Shown one piece after another: positions 1 to 8,077 of a stretch of DNA of 64,000 nt. Origin of the DNA: CADCTM01 sp049671305 (GTDB lineage: Bacteria > Cyanobacteriota > Cyanobacteriia > Cyanobacteriales > Coleofasciculaceae); NCBI GenBank assembly GCA_049671305.1, contig JBATUR010000093.1, forward strand, positions 13,309 to 77,308, given 5' to 3'. The stretch's first letter is position 1. Each line of letters opens with the position of its first letter. The notes beneath the pieces are model-generated. The model searched no databases, was not told the origin of the DNA, and saw only the letters and a list, made by a program, of their open reading frames with translations. Made by a program: the position numbers and the translations under genes.

Positions 1-1176
1 AATCCGCTCGATCGCATCTTCTACAACTTTATCCGGCGTGGAAGCACCAGAAGTTACACCAACTACAATTTCCCCATCAGGAAGCCAGTTTTCTTTTACT
101 TCCAAATCTTTGTGCAATGGCTTATGCTCAACCGTATTACCTGCACCAATTCTTTCGGCACAATCGATATGATAAGAAGGAATATTTCGCTCAATGGAAA
201 TTTCTTGTAAATGCGTGGTATTAGAAGAATTAAAACCCCCAATTACCACCATCAAATCTAACTTTTCCTCTACTAAGTCAAACATGGCATCTTGTCGCTC
301 TTGAGTTGCATCACAAATCGTATTAAAGCTTTGGAAATGATTATTTAACTGGTCTGGACTATACTTTTTGATCATTGTGCGTTCAAAAAGCTTACCAATC
401 TGCTCTGTTTCACTCTTGAGCATAGTTGTTTGGTTCGCGATGCCAATTTGCACCAAATCCTTGTCCGGGTCAAATCCGGCTGAATAAGAGCGGCTAAACT
501 TGCTCATAAATTCCTCACGATTGCCACCGTTAAGAATATAATCAGCCACATATTCGGCTTCTTTCATATTCAGTACGACCAAATATTTATCAGCAAAAGA
601 ACTCGTGGCAACGGTTTCTTCGTGGTTATATTTGCCGTGAATAATTGAGGTGTAGTCTTTTTTCTTATGCTTTTCTACGGTATTCCAAACTTTGGAAACC
701 CAAGGGCAAGTTGTATCAACAATTTTGCAGTTTTTCTCGTTAAGTAACTGCATTTCCTGAACACTTGCACCAAATGCAGGTAAAATTACTACATCACCAG
801 CTTCAACAACAGAGAAGTTTTTCTGACCATTTTCTACTTCAATAAAACCAACTTTCATTTCTCGCAAGCGCTGGTTTACCGAAGGATTATGAATGATTTC
901 ATTAGTAATCCAAATTTGCTCGGTAGGGAAGTGTTGCCGAGTTTCATACGCCATTGCTACGGCACGCTCAACACCCCAACAAAAACCAAATGCTTCTGCT
1001 AGCAAGATAGTAACATTGCCGCGTTGTAGGCGATAATTATTGTCACGAATTTCTTGGATCAGGTCGCTTTGATATTCTGATTGCAACTGGGTGGCAACTT
1101 CAGCTTCATGACCAAATCCTTTACGGTGGTAGTTTTCTGAACTGTGGAGCGATCGCTTAAAGGCTTTTGTATCCAT
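1..1176 (-). CDS. ispH: 4-hydroxy-3-methylbut-2-enyl diphosphate reductase (partial, C-terminus off window)
   Basis: Last step of the MEP isoprenoid pathway: a [4Fe-4S] enzyme that reduces HMBPP to IPP and DMAPP, the precursors of carotenoids, phytol and quinones. The ATG is at 1176 and 392 codons lie in the window before it runs off the left edge. The cyanobacterial family is about 400 residues, so only about ten C-terminal residues are missing. The three cluster cysteines are visible in AFGFCWGVERA, DTTCPWVSKVW and CDATQERQDA, and the C-terminal VGVTSGASTP motif is present. The N-terminal extension (start MDTKAFKRSLHSS) is typical of the plant/cyanobacterial form. The gene stands alone on this strand, followed only by window edge. 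Identification is firm. Confidence 0.96.
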   Translation of the reverse strand, partial: MDTKAFKRSLHSSENYHRKGFGHEAEVATQLQSEYQSDLIQEIRDNNYRLQRGNVTILLAEAFGFCWGVERAVAMAYETRQHFPTEQIWITNEIIHNPSVNQRLREMKVGFIEVENGQKNFSVVEAGDVVILPAFGASVQEMQLLNEKNCKIVDTTCPWVSKVWNTVEKHKKKDYTSIIHGKYNHEETVATSSFADKYLVVLNMKEAEYVADYILNGGNREEFMSKFSRSYSAGFDPDKDLVQIGIANQTTMLKSETEQIGKLFERTMIKKYSPDQLNNHFQSFNTICDATQERQDAMFDLVEEKLDLMVVIGGFNSSNTTHLQEISIERNIPSYHIDCAERIGAGNTVEHKPLHKDLEVKENWLPDGEIVVGVTSGASTPDKVVEDAIERI

Positions 1177-1277
1177 ACTTTCCTAGAAAATAGCTATATA
1201 TTTGTTAATTCCCCTCGTTCTGCGCTTTGCAGCAGCGCTAACGCTATCATAGAATGCCAGGAGGCTTTAACTATATC

Positions 1278-2156
1278 TCAAGGCTGGGATTGAGGCTCCA
1301 CTATAAGCTGGTTGAAGACTATTATGGCATTGCGCCAAATTTTATAACCTTGAGGACTTAAATGTAAGCCGTCGCTACTGAATTCTGGGGTAAGGTTGCC
1401 GTCTTTGTCAGCAAAAAGTGGATAAAGGTCGAGATAAATGCCGCCTTCTTCTTTGGTGATTGCTTTTATTCGTTCATTCAGGGCAAGGATACGAGTATTG
1501 GGAATGGCAAGCAGGCGATCGCGTCCTTCCCAAGTTACCTTATCTGTACCATGAGGCAAAATCGACTGCATGACGATCTTTGCCTGGGGATGCACTTGTC
1601 GCAAGTAGCGAATAATCAGTTGTTGGTTTGCCAAAATCGTTTCATCTGTTGTGCCCCGAATCAAGTCATTGATGCCAATGAGCACAAAAATGACTTCCGG
1701 TTGGGTTCTGTCAATTAAAGCCAAGCGTTCGAGCAACCCAGCCGAGGTTTCGCCGGAGATACCTTGATTTAACCAAGTTCGTTTTGGTGGCAAAAGTTGA
1801 GCAGGAAACCACAAACTAATTGAATCACCTAAAAGTATCGATAAATGTTCAGGTTTTTGTGTCGCAGCAACTTCTGCCTCTTGTTGTAAGAGTGCTACCC
1901 ATTGTTGATAACTGAGCAAATGGCGCGTTCCCAGTTGAGTCGGCTGCGGTGTAGAAGTTGCCACACGGGCAGCTACGGCGGACTGGTTAACCGGAGGTAT
2001 AGACCAATGGTAGTTCCGTTGCAGCCCCGTGGCGACAGCAACGACGAGTAGCCCATTAAGAGCTAGGGAGATGAACGCCCAAGCGGGAAATTTTTTTGAG
2101 TGTGTCGGCACGCTTCTTAGATCCAGCAATTGGTTTGAATCAGATCTTAGTCGCAT
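1278..2156 (-). CDS. SGNH/GDSL-family hydrolase with N-terminal membrane anchor
   Basis: Esterase/lipase-type hydrolase of the SGNH superfamily, 292 aa. The catalytic blocks are in order: GDS (Ser112) in ILLGDSISLW, a block II Gly in NQGISGET, the block III Asn163 in IGINDL, and the Asp262/His265 pair in DGLHLS. A hydrophobic segment at about residues 25-44 (WAFISLALNGLLVVAVATGL) predicts a single membrane anchor, so the catalytic domain should face the periplasm; this is inferred. The substrate is unknown; acyl or acetyl esters of lipids or polysaccharides are typical for the family. It starts with ATG and has no strong ribosome site. The gap to ispH is about 100 bases with the same orientation, so co-transcription is possible. 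Confidence 0.85.
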   Translation of the reverse strand: MRLRSDSNQLLDLRSVPTHSKKFPAWAFISLALNGLLVVAVATGLQRNYHWSIPPVNQSAVAARVATSTPQPTQLGTRHLLSYQQWVALLQQEAEVAATQKPEHLSILLGDSISLWFPAQLLPPKRTWLNQGISGETSAGLLERLALIDRTQPEVIFVLIGINDLIRGTTDETILANQQLIIRYLRQVHPQAKIVMQSILPHGTDKVTWEGRDRLLAIPNTRILALNERIKAITKEEGGIYLDLYPLFADKDGNLTPEFSSDGLHLSPQGYKIWRNAIIVFNQLIVEPQSQP

Positions 2157-2220
2157 TGCGCCGATCTGCTCAAATAATATTCAATATTTGTCAAAAATTC
2201 CGCCTGCATTGAGTTATTGA

Positions 2221-2735
2221 AACTACAAAAAGAAGGAATTATCGTGGTTGGCAATTTGATGGGAGTGGTCACTAGCAAACCAGCACCTCATAAAATGTAT
2301 GGCAGATTGTGAGTTGGTTGGGATAGGTTCTCCTTAGACTAAGCCTGATCACGGCGACGAGGGCACAGACGCCTGAGCTAATATGCACAAATCGAGCGCT
2401 CCTAAGCCACCTTTTGCCCAAACCACGTCTCGCTACCGTTGTCGAAAATTAAACTAAGCACAATCGACTTTGGTAGGAGGTCTGAAGAGTGAAAATTGAA
2501 GAAGCGTTAACAGTTGTAGATAAATATTCTCAAGATGCGTATTACAAAAAACTGCCTCGACCCTAATCTGATGGTGGATGAATTGAGCAACAAAAGCTAA
2601 AATGGTAGTATATGCTACAGAATATATATGTACTTTGTGGGCGGAAAGCTCTATAAAACAGTTTTAGGTCTATATAGACAAATTTGTAGTGTATTTTTCC
2701 TGATGAACCAGCACAAGTAAGCATTCTTTTCAGAT
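2221..2735. other. Intergenic region with no clear gene
   Basis: About 515 bases between divergently oriented genes. It should hold the promoters of the SGNH hydrolase (leftward) and the small secreted protein (rightward). The only translational signal I can see is a strong AGGAGG before a GTG at 2489 (listed separately). No tRNA, IS end or recognisable ncRNA was found. Confidence 0.5.
2489..2566 (+). CDS. Possible 25-aa ORF or 5' remnant of a lost gene
   Basis: A GTG is preceded at good spacing by a near-perfect ribosome site (TAGGAGGT, 2474-2481). It opens a 25-codon frame starting MKIEEALTVVDKYSQD and closed by TAA at 2564. The opening resembles the first residues of several long cyanobacterial proteins that begin with an IEEAL..VD-like helix, so it may be the surviving 5' end of a decayed gene. 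It could equally be a real micropeptide. I do not recognise a function. Confidence 0.2.
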   Translation: MKIEEALTVVDKYSQDAYYKKLPRP

Positions 2736-3131
2736 ATGAAAAGCACTTTTTTCAATCCGCTCCTTTCTTTAGCCACGTCGGTTTTACTTTTATCGGTAGT
2801 TAATAAAGCTTCTGCTGCTGTGACTCAACCAAGCCTAGACGAGCCACAAGTGTTAACGTTTGATCTGGTTAATAGCGATCGCACAAGTAGCGCTATTCCT
2901 AATAGTAAAAATCCCCCTACCACAGCACAACCAACCTCTACTCAAGCTAATTTGGCAACACAAACAAATCAAGTCAGTGAACCTGTAGGCGGACTTTTCC
3001 TTACCTCCGTGTTCGTCGTCTATATCTTAGCTGGGCTTCAATACCGCAAGCATCGCACTCATCGGGCGGCGCTGTTGCTTCAACAAATTGAAACTTTAGA
3101 AAGAATTTGGAATATGCAGTCTCATCGGTAA
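2736..3131 (+). CDS. Small secreted or membrane protein of unknown function
   Basis: 131 aa. An N-terminal signal-like segment (FNPLLSLATSVLLLSVV, residues 6-22, then an Ala-rich NKASAAV cleavage region) is followed by a Thr/Gln/Pro-rich low-complexity stretch (about 60-85). A second hydrophobic segment (about 87-102, FLTSVFVVYILAGL) leads into a basic C-terminal tail (QYRKHRTHR). This is the layout of a small bitopic envelope protein. No catalytic motif is present and I do not recognise the family. It is monocistronic: a hairpin follows at once and the next gene is convergent. Confidence 0.6.
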   Translation: MKSTFFNPLLSLATSVLLLSVVNKASAAVTQPSLDEPQVLTFDLVNSDRTSSAIPNSKNPPTTAQPTSTQANLATQTNQVSEPVGGLFLTSVFVVYILAGLQYRKHRTHRAALLLQQIETLERIWNMQSHR

Positions 3132-3153
3132 TTAAAAGTGATTAATTGACGAA

Positions 3154-3188
3154 AAAGCCACCGTTACCGAAAGCTTAAGGATGGCTTT
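3154..3188 (+). terminator. Hairpin downstream of the 131-aa gene
   Basis: Inverted repeat AAAGCCA (3154-3160) / TGGCTTT (3182-3188), starting 23 bases after the stop codon. It lacks a clean T-tract, so it is a weak call. Confidence 0.4.
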
Positions 3189-3266
3189 CTATATGTAGTA
3201 AAAGTTTTAGCCTTAAACTACAAGTAAATTTCCTTCTGCAGGAAAAATGCTGAAGACAAAAACAGA

Positions 3267-3299
3267 AAAATTGACCTTAAGCAACTCAAGGTCAATTTT
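3267..3299 (-). terminator. Strong intrinsic terminator for amt (possibly bidirectional)
   Basis: A perfect 12-bp stem AAAATTGACCTT (3267-3278) / AAGGTCAATTTT (3288-3299) with a 9-nt loop. Read leftward, the stem is followed by T-rich sequence (complement of aacagaaaaa), as expected for a terminator of amt about 95 bases upstream. It can also stop rightward transcripts. Confidence 0.8.
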
Positions 3300-3392
3300 C
3301 AAACTAAAGGAATTATGGCTAGACAATTAAGAGCTTGTAAAAACTAAGCCAGTCATGTTTTTACAAAAACCACGCAAAGTGAGAAAATTCAG

Positions 3393-5018
3393 TTATTTAA
3401 ACACCGTGCCAGGACCACCAGTCATCCCAGACGTCATGCCTGCCTCGGCTTCTTTGCGGAAACCGCGATAAGCTTCCATGCCGTGTTCGCTAATATCCAA
3501 ACCTTCCATTTCCTCTTCTGGAGTGACGCGGATGCCAAGGGTTGCCTTGAGTCCTAGCCAAAAGATGGTGCTAAGTAAAACAGTCATGCCTCCGACTGCA
3601 ACTATGCCGATGATTTGAGGCAGCAGTTGGACAAAACCACCCCCGAAGAATAAACCTGCTGCTGGACCTGCGGTGTACAACGGAGCGCCTCCACGTAAGA
3701 TGACATTTGGACCGACGCTAAATAAGCCAACAGCTAAGGTTCCCCATATACCACAAACTAAGTGAACGGAGGTAGCACCTACAGGGTCATCAATTTGGAT
3801 TTTGTCAAAGAAACCGACAGAAAACACAACGATGACGCCAGCAATAAAACCAACAATTGCAGATGAGGCAATACTCATCCAAGCACAGCCAGCGGTTACG
3901 GCTACTAAACCCGCAAGGAGTCCGTTGATTACCATTGAAAGGTCGGGTTTACCGAGATATAGCCAAGCTGTAAAAGTAGCGGCAATAGCACCAAAAGCCC
4001 CGGCTGTATTGGTGGTGACGGCGATATGAGCGATCGCATTTGGATCGGCAGCCATTGTGGAACCGGGATTAAATCCAAACCAGCCTAACCACAGAATCAA
4101 GCATCCCAAAGTGGCGATGCTCATGTTATGACCAGGAAATGCCGTCGCTTGACCATCGAAATATCGACCAAGGCGTGGTCCTAAAAATGCGGCTCCCATT
4201 AAAGCTGCCCAGCCTCCAACCGAGTGAACAACTGTTGAACCTGCAAAATCATAGAAATTTGCTTTGGCAAGCCAGCCACCGCCCCAGATCCAATGTCCTG
4301 TGATTGGGTAGGCAATTCCTACTAGTAAAAGGCTGAAAATTAAGAAGTCAAGAAACTTAATTCGTTCCGCTACAGCACCGGAAACAATCGTTGCGGCTGT
4401 TCCAGCGAATACTAATTGAAAAAAGAATTTAGCAAGTAGTGGTACTCCCGCCCAATTCAGAGCGCCAAAGATACCTTGATAGGCATCTCCTGTTGCCGGA
4501 CTACTATCAGCTCCACTCAAAAACCAGCCGCCACTAGTACCAACAAAACCATTTCCATCGCTGAACATTAAGCCAAAACCAATTACCCAAAAAGCGGCGG
4601 TAGATAAAGCAAAAACAATCAGGTTTTTGGTCAGAATATTAACAGCATTCTTTTGGCGACAGAAGCCAGCTTCTAACATACAAAAGCCAGTGTTCATAAA
4701 AAACACTAACATTCCGGCAATCATCACCCAAATTGTATCTAAACCAACTTTCAGCTCTGCTGTTGTTGGTCCTGCATCGGCGGCTGGTGCGGCGACTGGA
4801 GCTTGGGCAACTGCGGCATAACTCCAGACCAAAAAGATAATGCTTGCTAGGGGTATGCAGGCTTGCCAACTTGGTGTTAGTCGGTTAACTGAAGTTTGCA
4901 ACTGCTTGAAAAATAATGCAGTTTTAGAGGTTTTTGATTTTCGAGATAAGGAGTATGGATTACTTTTTTGTTGCCGATTTTTTTTCCTTTTCTTGAACAT
5001 CAGTTTAGACATTGCCAT
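3393..5018 (-). CDS. amt: Ammonium transporter (Amt family)
   Basis: Inner-membrane NH4+/NH3 channel of the Amt/MEP/Rh family, 541 aa from the chosen start. About eleven hydrophobic segments are visible, with the family hallmarks MNTGFCMLEAGF near the first core helix, the twin-histidine motifs VVHSVGGWAAL and SVHLVCGIWGTL, and LGWFGFNPGS. The reading frame stays open upstream to a TTG at 5051, but the ATG at 5018 has a good ribosome site (AAGGAAAATGCT) and is preferred. The start is followed by an unusually long, Lys/Arg-rich cytoplasmic leader (about 45 residues) before a signal-like hydrophobic stretch (ACIPLASIIFLVWSYAAVAQA). A canonical NtcA promoter lies about 285 bases upstream, so induction under nitrogen limitation is expected. 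No glnB/glnK gene is adjacent. Confidence 0.96.
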   Translation of the reverse strand: MAMSKLMFKKRKKNRQQKSNPYSLSRKSKTSKTALFFKQLQTSVNRLTPSWQACIPLASIIFLVWSYAAVAQAPVAAPAADAGPTTAELKVGLDTIWVMIAGMLVFFMNTGFCMLEAGFCRQKNAVNILTKNLIVFALSTAAFWVIGFGLMFSDGNGFVGTSGGWFLSGADSSPATGDAYQGIFGALNWAGVPLLAKFFFQLVFAGTAATIVSGAVAERIKFLDFLIFSLLLVGIAYPITGHWIWGGGWLAKANFYDFAGSTVVHSVGGWAALMGAAFLGPRLGRYFDGQATAFPGHNMSIATLGCLILWLGWFGFNPGSTMAADPNAIAHIAVTTNTAGAFGAIAATFTAWLYLGKPDLSMVINGLLAGLVAVTAGCAWMSIASSAIVGFIAGVIVVFSVGFFDKIQIDDPVGATSVHLVCGIWGTLAVGLFSVGPNVILRGGAPLYTAGPAAGLFFGGGFVQLLPQIIGIVAVGGMTVLLSTIFWLGLKATLGIRVTPEEEMEGLDISEHGMEAYRGFRKEAEAGMTSGMTGGPGTVFK

Positions 5019-5302
5019 AGCATTTTCCTTGATTTTTGAAACACATTCCAAAGTTTATCGATAAGCCCCATCGTTCTAACAAAGGATTATATGTTTGTTT
5101 GATATTTGGGCTAAAGTTATGATAAGAAACCACCCTGTTTTTGCTCCATTCGAGCGCTTTCCAGAACATTTATTCTCAAAAGAGTTAGGGATCTTTGGAG
5201 GCTGAGTTTTTATTTTCAAACAAAGCTTACAAATAATGGGGGAGCCGCCAAGACACGCAATTTTATTAAGATAAACTTTAGTAGTGCCTTGGAAGTTTTC
5301 GC

Positions 5303-5344
5303 ATCCTAATATTTCTTAAATTGCCGTTCTGTATCAACGTATAC
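5303..5344 (-). promoter_or_regulatory. NtcA-activated promoter of amt
   Basis: On the minus strand, GTA-N8-TAC (GTATACGTTGATAC, 5344-5331) is followed after exactly 22 bases by TAGGAT (5308-5303), matching the canonical cyanobacterial NtcA-activated layout GTAN8TAC-N22-TAN3T. It reads toward amt, leaving a leader of roughly 280 bases. It lies between the purE stop and amt. NtcA is the 2-oxoglutarate-responsive global nitrogen regulator of cyanobacteria, so this site should couple amt to nitrogen status. Confidence 0.85.
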
Positions 5345-5403
5345 ATTTCCCTGCTAACTGAGACAATCCAAATACCTGGTCTAGATTTTCCTCAAAAAAA
5401 GTG

Positions 5404-5946
5404 TCAAGATTTCGCTAAGTATTGTTCATAGCCCAACTCATCGAGTCGCGTTTGCTTGTCGATTACAGATTGAGCTAGATTTTGTCGATATTGCTGGACT
5501 TGCTTGAGTAATTCTGGCTGGTGGGATGCTAATATCTGCACAGCCAGTAATCCGGCATTTTTAGCATTACCGATCGCTACTGTTGCTACGGGAATACCGG
5601 CAGGCATTTGTACAATCGAGTAAAGAGAGTCAATACCTTGTAAATGACGACTCGCCACAGGCACACCAATCACGGGTAGAGGCGTCAGGGCGGCAACCAT
5701 TCCCGGCAGATGTGCAGCACCACCTGCCCCAGCGATAATTACTTTGAGTCCTCGTAGATGTGCTTCCTGGGCATACTTTACCATACGTTCGGGCGTGCGG
5801 TGAGCCGAAATGATCGCAACTTCGCTTTTGACGCCAAATTCTTCACAAATAGCGATCGCATCTTGCATAGTAGGCAAGTCAGAATCACTGCCCATAATAA
5901 TGCCAATTAAAGGATTGTTAGTCATTAGTAATTTGCCATTGGTCAT
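5404..5946 (-). CDS. purE: N5-carboxyaminoimidazole ribonucleotide mutase
   Basis: Class I PurE: converts N5-CAIR to CAIR in de novo purine synthesis, cytoplasmic, normally octameric. The frame is 180 aa. Signature motifs are GSDSDLPTM, ISAHRTPERM (with the catalytic His of the AHRTP loop) and GAGGAAHLPGM. Two in-frame ATGs exist, at 5946 and 5922; the second (MTNNPLIGIIMGSDSD) matches the usual family start better, and neither has a strong ribosome site. The partner purK is not in the window. It is divergent from nagA, with a 43-base gap. Confidence 0.95.
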   Translation of the reverse strand: MTNGKLLMTNNPLIGIIMGSDSDLPTMQDAIAICEEFGVKSEVAIISAHRTPERMVKYAQEAHLRGLKVIIAGAGGAAHLPGMVAALTPLPVIGVPVASRHLQGIDSLYSIVQMPAGIPVATVAIGNAKNAGLLAVQILASHQPELLKQVQQYRQNLAQSVIDKQTRLDELGYEQYLAKS

Positions 5947-5989
5947 TCGTTATTCTGACAGAGGATAAATGACTTAGGGGAATTTACCT

Positions 5990-7165
5990 GTGGATATTAT
6001 TAATGCAAGAGTGCCTGGTTATTCTGGTTTGCAGCAAATCAAGATTGATCAGTATGGTATTATTGCCGCAATTACAGCGATGGATCAGGAAACGGCTGTT
6101 GAAGTAATTGATGTTGCCGGAGATTGGGTAACACTTGGCGGCGTTGATTTACAAATTAATGGCGGATTAGGTTTAGCTTTTCCTGATTTAAGTATTAGTA
6201 ATAGTGACCAAGTGATGGCAATTTGTCAATACCTTTGGCAGCAAGGAGTTGATGCTTTTTTACCGACAATAGTAACGACTTCTGTAGAAAAGATTCAGCG
6301 ATCGCTTTCTATTATTGCAGATTTTATGTCCTCCTTTAACAAACCGGAGTTAGAGAAAATAACTTCTCACCAAGAAGGGATGGCAAAGATTTTAGGAGTA
6401 CATTTAGAAGGACCATTTCTTAATTTCCAAAAACGCGGTGCACATCCCGCAGAATATTTGTTGCCGCTAACATTGGAAAATGTCAAACAAGTATTAGGAG
6501 ATTATGCTCATATTGTTAAAATAATAACCTTAGCACCGGAATTAGATACAACAGATGAAGTAATTGATTACTTACATTCTCTTGGTGTAACTGTTAGTCT
6601 GGGACATTCCCAAGCAACAGCAATTCAATCAGAAAAAGCCTTTAAATTAGGGGCAACAATGGTAACTCATGCCTTTAATGCCATGCCTAGTCTGCATCAT
6701 CGAGAACCAGGATTACTGGGTGCCGCTTTAATTAATCCTCATGTTTCTTGTGGATTTATTGCCGATGGTCAACATATTTGCACGACTATGATTCAATTAT
6801 TATTAAGTGCAGGTGGCTATGAAAAAGGATTATTTCTAGTTAGTGATGCCTTAGCACCAATTGGATTAGCAGATGGGGTTTATCCCTGGGATACGCGGCA
6901 GATTGAGGTGATAAATGGCACAGCAAGGCTGGCTGATGGTACGCTTTCTGGGACAACTTTGCCGTTATTAGTTGGGGTGCAGAATTTAGTTAAGTGGGGA
7001 GTTTGTGGAGTAGAGTCAGCAATTAGTTTAGCGACAGAAGCACCACGAAAAGCGATCGGTTTAGCGGGTATAAGTGTTGGTGAATCTGCTCAATTATTGA
7101 GGTGGAATTTGGATGAGGAGAATAATAATTTGAGTTGGCAACGTATAGGCAAAGAAAGTTATTGA
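5990..7165 (+). CDS. nagA: N-acetylglucosamine-6-phosphate deacetylase
   Basis: Amidohydrolase that converts GlcNAc-6-P to GlcN-6-P in amino-sugar and cell-wall recycling; cytoplasmic. 391 aa, the usual length. Conserved motifs in order: HLEGPFLN (metal-binding Glu), the TLAPE strand, SLGHSQA (metal His), THAFNAMPSLHHREPG (metal His and substrate loop) and SDALAP (catalytic Asp). The start is GTG at 5990. It is divergent from purE, so the 43-base gap must contain both start regions. No other nag gene is in the window. Confidence 0.94.
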   Translation: MDIINARVPGYSGLQQIKIDQYGIIAAITAMDQETAVEVIDVAGDWVTLGGVDLQINGGLGLAFPDLSISNSDQVMAICQYLWQQGVDAFLPTIVTTSVEKIQRSLSIIADFMSSFNKPELEKITSHQEGMAKILGVHLEGPFLNFQKRGAHPAEYLLPLTLENVKQVLGDYAHIVKIITLAPELDTTDEVIDYLHSLGVTVSLGHSQATAIQSEKAFKLGATMVTHAFNAMPSLHHREPGLLGAALINPHVSCGFIADGQHICTTMIQLLLSAGGYEKGLFLVSDALAPIGLADGVYPWDTRQIEVINGTARLADGTLSGTTLPLLVGVQNLVKWGVCGVESAISLATEAPRKAIGLAGISVGESAQLLRWNLDEENNNLSWQRIGKESY

Positions 7166-7227
7166 GTGGCTACTCCCAAGGTATTAAGCTATGTAAGACT
7201 TGAACTTTGAAAATCAAAAAGCATCGA

Positions 7228-7560
7228 ATGGCGGAAACACCAATTGATTTGTATCGAAGTGGCAACTCTAATTCTCCTAGAATGGATAATGTCAGACCCA
7301 AGGATGTTGCCACTTATACTGATGATAGTGGTCAAGTCTGGGTCAATGCTGCTTTAGGTGGAGGAATCTCGACATTTGCAACTCCAAGAGTAGGAAGAAA
7401 CTGCTGGAAATTAGAGAGTGGTACTGAAATTCCGCCTCAACTAGAATTAGTTAACGATCACGATGATCACTGGTTATGGAAACCTAATCAAACTATGCTG
7501 ATAGATGAATATAAAGCAGCACTGCAACTAATAGGTACATTTTTTTACAAGGTGAATTAA
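7228..7560 (+). CDS. Probable Tse2-like ADP-ribosyltransferase-fold toxin
   Basis: About 110 aa from ATG at 7228 (the frame is open from a TTG at 7207). It carries the layout I associate with the Tse2 toxin family: an N-terminal DLYRSGN motif, SPRMDNVRPKDV, a GGGISTF block, then CWKLESGTEIPP, LELVNDHDDHWLW and a C-terminal MLIDEYKAAL helix. Pseudomonas Tse2 (a type VI effector with an ADP-ribosyltransferase-like fold) shares the early LYR, the Gly-rich ..STF.. block and the GT-IP..L pattern. The protein has no secretion signal. The gene 38 bases downstream, with a good ribosome site, looks like its antitoxin; the toxin-first order is as in tse2-tsi2. The family call rests on motif memory; the activity is not shown. 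Confidence 0.6.
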   Translation: MAETPIDLYRSGNSNSPRMDNVRPKDVATYTDDSGQVWVNAALGGGISTFATPRVGRNCWKLESGTEIPPQLELVNDHDDHWLWKPNQTMLIDEYKAALQLIGTFFYKVN

Positions 7561-7598
7561 TTGTTGGCTAATAATAGCTATTAAGTAAGGAACTTCAC

Positions 7599-7997
7599 AT
7601 GAATTTATCTTATAAGGCAACGCAGTTTATTATTGAAGCTATCGAATATCAAATCAACGCATATCAAGAACGTTTAAACATGGAAGATTTAGATGAGGAT
7701 GAAGCCTCGGATATAATTAATGATTCTGGTTTTTTAGAAGCGCTCTGTATAGACTTAAAGAAGATTTTAAATGAGGGTAAAACATCTAATGTACAAAAGT
7801 CTTCTGATAGCTCCTTACTCGAAATAAAAGATAGGTCTTCAGAAGAATTAGTGAGGCAAGTTATACAGTTATCAATAAATGAGCGATTATCACTGGTAGA
7901 CACTATTACTGAGTCTATTCGTCAGGAATTTCAGTCTCGCCAAGTACAGAATTTATCAGGGGAGCATCCTGATTATACAAAGGTCAGTAGAGAATAG
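7599..7997 (+). CDS. Probable antitoxin/immunity protein of the adjacent toxin
   Basis: 132 aa, acidic, all-helical in appearance. The N-terminal half (MNLSYKATQFIIEAIEYQ ... LDEDEASDIINDSGFLEALC) is a compact charged helical domain. The C-terminal half (SSEELVRQVIQLSINERLSLV, about 88-118) follows the L(S)xxERLxLVxxxxxSIxxE pattern common in cyanobacterial antitoxin N-termini. GGAA at good spacing precedes the ATG. It sits 38 bases after the Tse2-like gene, same strand, so the two are probably co-transcribed. I infer that it binds and neutralises the toxin, and that the C-terminal part may mediate autoregulation or dimerisation. Nothing catalytic is visible. Confidence 0.5.
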   Translation: MNLSYKATQFIIEAIEYQINAYQERLNMEDLDEDEASDIINDSGFLEALCIDLKKILNEGKTSNVQKSSDSSLLEIKDRSSEELVRQVIQLSINERLSLVDTITESIRQEFQSRQVQNLSGEHPDYTKVSRE

Positions 7998-8077
7998 TTG
8001 ATGTGAGTCCATCGCTCCTTGATAGTAGAACTAGCTGATGTCTGGGAACACTAAAACCAGTCGAATCTTAAACAGTT

